Positions 58,796 to 64,000 of a stretch of DNA of 64,000 nucleotides are shown in pieces (positions within the stretch are counted from its first letter, which is position 1; each line of letters starts with the position of its first letter). A program made the translations under genes and the position numbers. Source of the stretch: Diabrotica undecimpunctata. Its lineage: Eukaryota > Arthropoda > Insecta > Coleoptera > Chrysomelidae. The notes beneath the pieces were generated by a model, which was given only the letters and a program-made list of their open reading frames with translations, was not told the DNA's origin and did no database searches. Where the stretch lies: positions 83,084,608 through 83,148,607 of the forward strand of contig NC_092807.1 in the NCBI RefSeq assembly GCF_040954645.1, written 5' to 3'.

Positions 58796-60147
58796 TTACG
58801 GCGAATATGACCTACGTCACCGCAATTCCAACATCTGGGCTCGCGTCTCTTCGGCATCGTGTTACGAACTACTTTTCGTACCATTTCTTCCAGACGTTCA
58901 TCGTTTGGTTCGTCGCCTTCTTCGATGGTTCTTACTCGATGGCTCCGTGAAGTTTGACTAGCTGTTTCATGTTCCAAGGCAATAGCGAGCGCTTCATCCA
59001 GAACTTTTGGTCTTGCTAGTCGTAAAGCTTTCTGTAATTCACTTTCTTTTAACCCATTGACGAAGGTATCTACAGCAATTTTTTCCAAAATGTTGTCTGG
59101 TACTTCCGGATAAGCCAACCGCACTATACGAGCAACATCTGCTTCAAACTCTTGTAAATTTTCACTTGCTCGTTGAATTCTACTTCTTAGTTGCGCCTTG
59201 TAGACTTGTTGTAGATGGGCATCTCCGTAACGTTTGTCTAGTCGAGTGAACAAGGTCTGGTAACATTTTTCTTGACCCTTAGGAATCGATCTTAGGATAT
59301 CTGCAGCATCACCTCGTAAAGCAGCAGTCAAGGAAACAGCTTTTTCTTGTTCTGTCCAATGATTGGCTGTCGCAATAGCTTCAAATTGTCTAAGGTATAT
59401 GGACCAAGAAGACTTTCCATCAAATGGTGGCAATTTGAATCTCATATTATGTGTCGTTTCGTCTCTAGGTAATTCTTCTTTCACTACCGGATCTAAGGCT
59501 ACTGCATTAACTGGTGGTAGCACTTTTGTATTGGTTATCATGCTCTCTAATTGTTTGATCTTCTCTTCTACTTTATCAAATGTTCTTGAGACTTCTTCAA
59601 ATTTCTCATTGTTTTGATTACATACTTCTTTAATTATTTGAGAAGTCTCGTCGAATCTTCTAGCAACATTTTCGAATTTCTCTTCATTTTGTTTAGCTGC
59701 TTCTTTAATAATTTGAGACGTTTCATCGAATCTTTTGGAAACGTTCTCGAATTTATCATCATTTTTTTTAGAAGATTCTTCTATCATTTGAGACGTTTCA
59801 TCGAATCTTTTGGAAACATTCTCGAATTTATCATCATTTTTTTTAGAAGATTCTTCTATCATTTGAGACGTTTCATTGAATCTTTCATCATTTTTTTTAG
59901 AAGATTCTTCTATCATTTGCGACGTTTCATCGAATCTTTTGGAAACATTCTCGAATTTTCCATCAATTATTTTAGTTAAAACGGCTTCGTCTGCTGACTG
60001 GAACTGGAATGTCTCTGGGTCTTCTCCATTCTTGTTGAGAACAGTCTTTAGTCGTTCTTGGAGTGTCTTCTTGGACCCACTGCAGTCTTCATCGCGTTCT
60101 TCTAGTTGCTCACGCAACTGTTTTACTGAAAGTTCTACTAGCAGCAT
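58762..60147 (-). CDS. Gypsy-4 Gag with coiled-coil repeats
   Basis: 461-residue intact Gag. Residues 1-40 resemble a SAP-type helix-turn-helix (LSVKQLREQLEERDEDCSG). Residues about 60-200 are tandem 25-residue repeats built on KFENVSKRFDETSQ plus MIEESSKKNDD, predicted to form a coiled coil; one copy is shortened to 18 residues. The capsid-like retrotransposon-gag domain follows (FKLPPFDGKSSWSIYLRQFEA, LRGDAADILRSIP, LDKRYGDAHLQQVY). A CCHC knuckle (CWNCGDVGHIRRNC) lies 11 residues before the stop. The ATG at 60147 is the first in the frame. Pol overlaps the last codons. Confidence 0.93.
   Translation of the reverse strand: MLLVELSVKQLREQLEERDEDCSGSKKTLQERLKTVLNKNGEDPETFQFQSADEAVLTKIIDGKFENVSKRFDETSQMIEESSKKNDERFNETSQMIEESSKKNDDKFENVSKRFDETSQMIEESSKKNDDKFENVSKRFDETSQIIKEAAKQNEEKFENVARRFDETSQIIKEVCNQNNEKFEEVSRTFDKVEEKIKQLESMITNTKVLPPVNAVALDPVVKEELPRDETTHNMRFKLPPFDGKSSWSIYLRQFEAIATANHWTEQEKAVSLTAALRGDAADILRSIPKGQEKCYQTLFTRLDKRYGDAHLQQVYKAQLRSRIQRASENLQEFEADVARIVRLAYPEVPDNILEKIAVDTFVNGLKESELQKALRLARPKVLDEALAIALEHETASQTSRSHRVRTIEEGDEPNDERLEEMVRKVVRNTMPKRREPRCWNCGDVGHIRRNCKKMIQQSEN
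59600..59975 (-). repeat. 75-bp tandem repeat within Gypsy-4 gag
   Basis: About five copies of a 75-bp unit, in frame, one lacking 21 bp. The middle copies are nearly identical in DNA, so copy number may vary between insertions. Confidence 0.85.
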
Positions 60148-60280
60148 CTTTGGTCAGGCACACACGTACTTTTTAAATGTTCTTTTATATAAAGATCACT
60201 ACGCGGATGTTCCCGACGAATAATACTTTTCAAAAGTTCAAAAGTCTTTTTCAAAAATCACTGCTGAATTTATTTGCAAA

Positions 60281-60297
60281 CCCCACACCTGACACCA
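60281..60297 (-). promoter_or_regulatory. Gypsy-4 primer-binding site
   Basis: The minus strand reads TGGTGTCAGGTGTGGGG two bases inside the 5' LTR. It begins with TGG as expected, and differs from the TGGCGC type of Gypsy-1 and Gypsy-2, so a different tRNA primes this element. Confidence 0.82.
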
Positions 60298-60299
60298 AC

Positions 60300-60570
60300 T
60301 GTAGCGAGATTAAATAAAACGAGCGGTTCGAATTTATATACATATATTTATTTATAAGTTTACAGTTCGGTACTCTCTTATCAACTAAGCTCACTCCTAA
60401 CAACGTTACATATATATAATAAAGTTACTTTTCGAGAACATTCTGGCGTTGTCCCACCTCTAATTGTCTCCCGTCCGAAAGACGGGCGCTATTGACAAGC
60501 CGATTCTTACGTTTTCTAGATTCGTCCTTCTAAGAATTATGACGTATCGGAGATGGGCTATTTCGTTACA
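60300..60570 (-). repeat. Gypsy-4 5' LTR
   Basis: 271 bp, apparently identical to 54270-54540. Confidence 0.95.
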
Positions 60571-60574
60571 ATAT
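60571..60574. repeat. Target-site duplication, right copy
   Basis: ATAT, matches 54266-54269. Confidence 0.8.
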
Positions 60575-60999
60575 GTAATTCCATAAGAGAAATCATGACG
60601 CAGTCGACACATACAATGTTTTAGTAAACAAAATATATTTCTATAGTTAAAATTTGTGCAATTCTTATTTTCATTCAATTCCTTGTTCCTATTGTGCAAT
60701 TTAATAATATTCATATCAATAAATATTCTACCGAGAAAAAGACGTTGTCACGTAAAATCTTCGCCCGTAAAACCGACTTTACAGGCAACCGATTTTTTTT
60801 GTTACTATTTTTAGTAACTACTATAGTATATACTACTATAAAAAAAGTTTTTTTTAACGTTGGAAATGTATGGTAGCTTTAATCTTAAAACGCAAAGGTT
60901 TACCCAAGGTTAATCGAAAAACCCAATGTAACTACATTTAAAAGGAGGTAATTCTTTGAATTGTCGGCAATAACTAAATTTTAGATTGTTAGAAAGTTC
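60575..60999. other. Spacer with inverted ACGTGACAACGTCTT motif
   Basis: GACGTTGTCACGT at 60741-60753 is the reverse complement of 53727-53739. No gene is seen. Flanking it is ATCTTCGCCCGTAAAACCG, which may be part of an unknown transposon end. Confidence 0.45.
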
Positions 61000-63070
61000 C
61001 AATGTGCGGTTTTGTTTTACCAAATAAGTGGCATTCAGCCACTTATTGAAGATGTCGTAAGTTTTGTTGAATTCATATTCAGAAGTTTTAAAGTTTTTCC
61101 TTGTACAATAAAAAACAATATCATCTACGAATTTTATTGTTCGTACGTTTTAATGTTTATTACTTGCATCCATTGTATATAATAAAAACAAAACTAGACT
61201 TAAAATACTGCCTTATGGTAGTCCAAGGTTCATAGTTTTAGGTGTAGTGGAAGTATTTTTAAATGTATTTTTATGTTTGTGTACAGCAAAAATGTGTTTA
61301 ATGTCAGTTATAAAGTTTGTTAATTGTGCATGAAATCCAATTGAAATAAATTTATTCGTTAAAACATCTAGGTTAACGTTATTAAATGCCGTTAATATTG
61401 TCGAAATCTGCCATAGTCATGAGGTTACAAGTAAATCCAGCTAGAGTATACAGTGATGAGTGCCTTAAGAACCGGCAAAACAACGCAAAAGATAGAAAAC
61501 ATAATACGTTGTGAAATGAAAAGAGATGAAAGTAGTAGAGGTGGGAAATTATCGATAGAAACCTCTATATTATATTAAATTACATTAGGGCTATCGATAG
61601 TTTCCCACATTTAGACGTTAGCTTATGAGCTAGTTGACTTCAGTCATAATATTACAAGTAGGTATGACGTCGAACATTTACATTTTTTAAATTTCGCATA
61701 AAGTAAAAACTGATTGAAAGCAATAAAGCAAATGTAAGTAAACAGTTTAATTAGTAGTAATTTGATAATTAATTCTGTGTTGACGTATACAGAATAACAA
61801 GCTATGATAATTTTGTATTGAGAGTAGTGTATGCGACGTCTCAAATCATAGTTTATTATTGATCAATATTTTAATTTTGGATAAAAAATACTTCTACTTA
61901 AACTGTTTTACTTACATTACGTGATACGTATTACTGACTGAAGTCAACTAGCTCATAAGCTAACGTCTAAAGGTGGGAAATTTTCGATAATTCTAATGTA
62001 ATGTAAAGTAAATTATAGGTTAATATCGATAATTTCTCACCTCTACTACTTTCATCTCTTTTTATTTCACAACGTATTATGTTTTCTATCTTTTGCGTTA
62101 TTTTGCCGGTTCTTAAGGCACTCATCCCTGTATATTACAATTATTGTTAATGCTTCCAATTTTGACCTAGATTTTCTGAAACTATATTGTTTCAGGTAGA
62201 ATATGCTCTTTCTCTAAATATTTCTTAAGACGATTTTTAATAAGCCTCTCGAAGGTTTTCAATAAACATAAAACTAATAATATGGGCCTATAAGAGGTTG
62301 TAATGGAATCCAGTTTGTTGTCTTTTTCATTGGTATGATAATATTCTCCTCCCAACTTTCAGGGATTGTTTTTTGTCCTGTCCATATTGCATTATATATA
62401 CTTAAGAGTGATTTTTCTGATTCATTGGAAAGTTATGAAGCATAGATTATGAACTATTATCTATACCAGAAAAGCTATTGTTGGTATATTTGGTAGATCG
62501 TTCTAGTTGCGTCATCAGAAATCTATCGCTTAGATAGGTCGTACTTCTTGGTACAGACGAAATTAGAACATATTCATTCCGGTTGGTTGGTACCTATGGA
62601 GGTGAAATTTTGATATGAAACTCTTCTATCCAGTTCGAATTTGGATCTATTGGTAATCTATTTTGGGCTTTTCAATTTTTGTATGAGTTGACCTTTTTAC
62701 AAATTTGTGAAATTGGTGTATGGTGATTTAAACTCTCACAGTACTCAATCCATTTTTGCCTTTTTGTAACAGTAAATTTGGGAACATAAATATCTAAATT
62801 GTTATTAATAAATACTTAGCGTTTTTGTTGCTGATAAGGTAATTAGCGTTTTTTTGGATCCTTCATTTTATTTCGAATTCTAATGCGACCTATTGAATCA
62901 ATACTTAAAATCCTATTTTCCAGTTCTGGATTACTTGTTCAAATTATATCCCCAACTCTTAAACCATTTAGTCTACCTGAAAAATTCTTTTGATTATTTT
63001 CCACATAAACATGATAAGGTCCCTGATCATTTGAAAGTTTTGATCTGTCACCCAAATTTTGTCTAGAGTT
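61000..63070 (-). pseudogene. Degraded Jockey/I-type LINE copy with internal deletion
   Basis: Minus-strand LINE related to the one at 4.6-10.3 kb. From its 5' end: ORF1-like sequence (GPYHVYVENN, SIDSIGRIRIR at about 63040-62880). It then passes directly, near 62780, into ORF2 linker sequence (RQKWIEYCESLN), so most of ORF1 and the endonuclease are deleted. RT start follows (SYRPILLVLCLLKTFERLIKNR near 62280). A foldback element interrupts it at 62130-61451. RT resumes with LVLFLLYTMD and a KFVDDIVFYC catalytic box near 61120. There are many stops and the 3' end is not defined. Confidence 0.7.
61451..62130. mobile_element. Foldback/MITE-like element, 680 bp, in the LINE
   Basis: Long terminal inverted repeats of about 205 bp: 61451-61655 is the reverse complement of about 61926-62130 at roughly 90% by eye. 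The ends read CAGTGATGAG and CTCATCCCTG. The element is flanked on both sides by TATA, probably the target duplication. The 270-bp centre has no motif. The superfamily is not determined; the CAG start is compatible with several. Confidence 0.85.
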
Positions 63071-64000
63071 TTATGTAAAATATAAAAATGCAATAATATA
63101 CAGTATGTTATTTCAAAATACCAATGTAGTTGTTAATTTACGGTATAACTGAAAGCGGCATGTCTGTCAAAATATTTTCCTTAAGATTGTCATAACTTTT
63201 ATTCCCCACAAACCAATTTTCATAATTATCGTGAAGTATTGTCCAATATGTAGATAGTGTACTCGTCGTGAAACACCCTGTATAATGTAACATCGTCTAT
63301 ATATAACCTTATTTTAAGGGTTAAATTGACTGTGACGATAATAATATTAATAGTACGAAGAAAAAGAGTAAGTAACGGACTATCCTTGAAGATTTTCGTG
63401 TATTCTATTGTTTTTTACTTACTTAAATAACCCAATTTTTGTAGAACTTTTATTGTTACATTGCGCCAAACTGTATTAAATCCTCTGATAATATCAAAAA
63501 ATTCTGCTACGTTACTTTGATTATTATCCTACGCCGCATATCTCGCTGATTCGGGGTCTGTACTTTGGAGGAAAATCGCAGTTTCGACGCTGGTGAAGAA
63601 TATGTTTCTTAGGAGTTTATTTGACTTTGATGTTTTTGAGTTGTAGAACTGTTGTTTTGGTTCCATATTTGATTCCATTTTAATAAATATTATGTGAGAA
63701 GTAAATCCGACCATGCACACATAAAGGTAGGTATAATATATGGGCCTATCCTGCTAAAATAGATACGTGGCCCTTTACTAAAAGTGGTTATTTTGCTTAT
63801 ATAGCTGGATTTGTTTATTTACAATGATAACAAATAGTTGCAATCTAGTTGACCTTATTTAACTGGATGTTTGTACACTTACAGTTTATAAAAAATATAT
63901 CACAAGTTCACAATTTATGATTTAAATTAAACTCATGGGGGGGGGGAGGGTTAAGTATGCACAATATATTTGTTTAAATGATTATATCTCATAAACTATT
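63071..64000. other. AT-rich end region, no supported gene
   Basis: A short frame at 63529-63720 has no motif. A run of ten G at about 63936-63945 is the only compositional oddity. Confidence 0.5.

Larger units (their letters stand above)
54270..60570 (-). mobile_element. Gypsy-4: young LTR retrotransposon with macro-CCCH extension
   Basis: Complete 6.3-kb Ty3/Gypsy element. Two 271-bp LTRs (TGTAGCG ... GTTACA) appear identical base for base, flanked by ATAT duplications. Order on the minus strand is LTR, primer-binding site, gag, protease-RT, RNase H-integrase-macro-CCCH, purine tract, LTR. Gag is intact. Pol is intact apart from a single-base frameshift at the RT/RNase H border. The flanking DNA joins up seamlessly without the element. 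The C-terminal extension is the notable feature. Confidence 0.95.

Noticed and set aside
59614..59979. Plus-strand repetitive Phe/Arg-rich frame
   Set aside because: Antisense shadow of the Gypsy-4 gag coiled-coil repeats.
63930..63950. Run of ten G as a G-quadruplex or regulatory site
   Set aside because: A single short run with too few G tracts to argue for a structure.

Overview
This 64 kb window looks like eukaryotic, almost certainly insect, DNA. It is AT-rich with many (TA)n tracts, it has GT-AG introns of about 58-60 bp inside transposon genes, and its elements are of families typical of arthropod genomes: errantivirus-like Gypsy with an env gene, Jockey/I and RTE non-LTR elements, Penelope-like, Tc1 and pogo. 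A beetle is a reasonable guess but is not proven. I see no convincing host protein gene, tRNA, rRNA or CRISPR array. Nearly everything recognisable is a transposable element or its debris.

Layout. 1-3.4 kb: microsatellites and a broken pogo/jerky-type transposase. 3.4-17.3 kb: an env-bearing Gypsy element (Gypsy-1, minus strand) with a Jockey/I-type LINE inserted in env. 17.3-25.2 kb: AT-rich spacer, then two divergently oriented broken copies of a DUF7869-like gene family, one split by an RTE-type LINE with an 11-bp target duplication. 25.2-32.5 kb: two fused I/Jockey-type LINE fragments and another RTE fragment. 34-35.8 kb: two Penelope-like 3' ends joined head to head between (TA)n tracts. 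35.9-37 kb: a Tc1 remnant cut by Gypsy-2 (37-47.4 kb). 47.4-49.3 kb: a Penelope reverse transcriptase that ends abruptly in truncated Gypsy-3 (49.3-about 53.2 kb). 54.3-60.6 kb: Gypsy-4, with LTRs identical by eye and a 4-bp target duplication. 61-63 kb: a degraded LINE carrying a foldback element.

The most striking item is Gypsy-4. Downstream of its integrase, in the position usually held by env, the same reading frame continues into a macro domain resembling the TARG1/OARD1 ADP-ribosyl-hydrolase family and then a CCCH zinc finger. The element otherwise looks very young. Elements are strongly biased to the minus strand (about 14 of 17 recognisable pieces) and deeply nested, which is the architecture of a unistrand piRNA cluster. 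That is a hypothesis only.

No database search or alignment was run. Family names rest on motifs read by eye, element ends are given to the base only where repeats define them, and the clade names of degraded LINEs are approximate.
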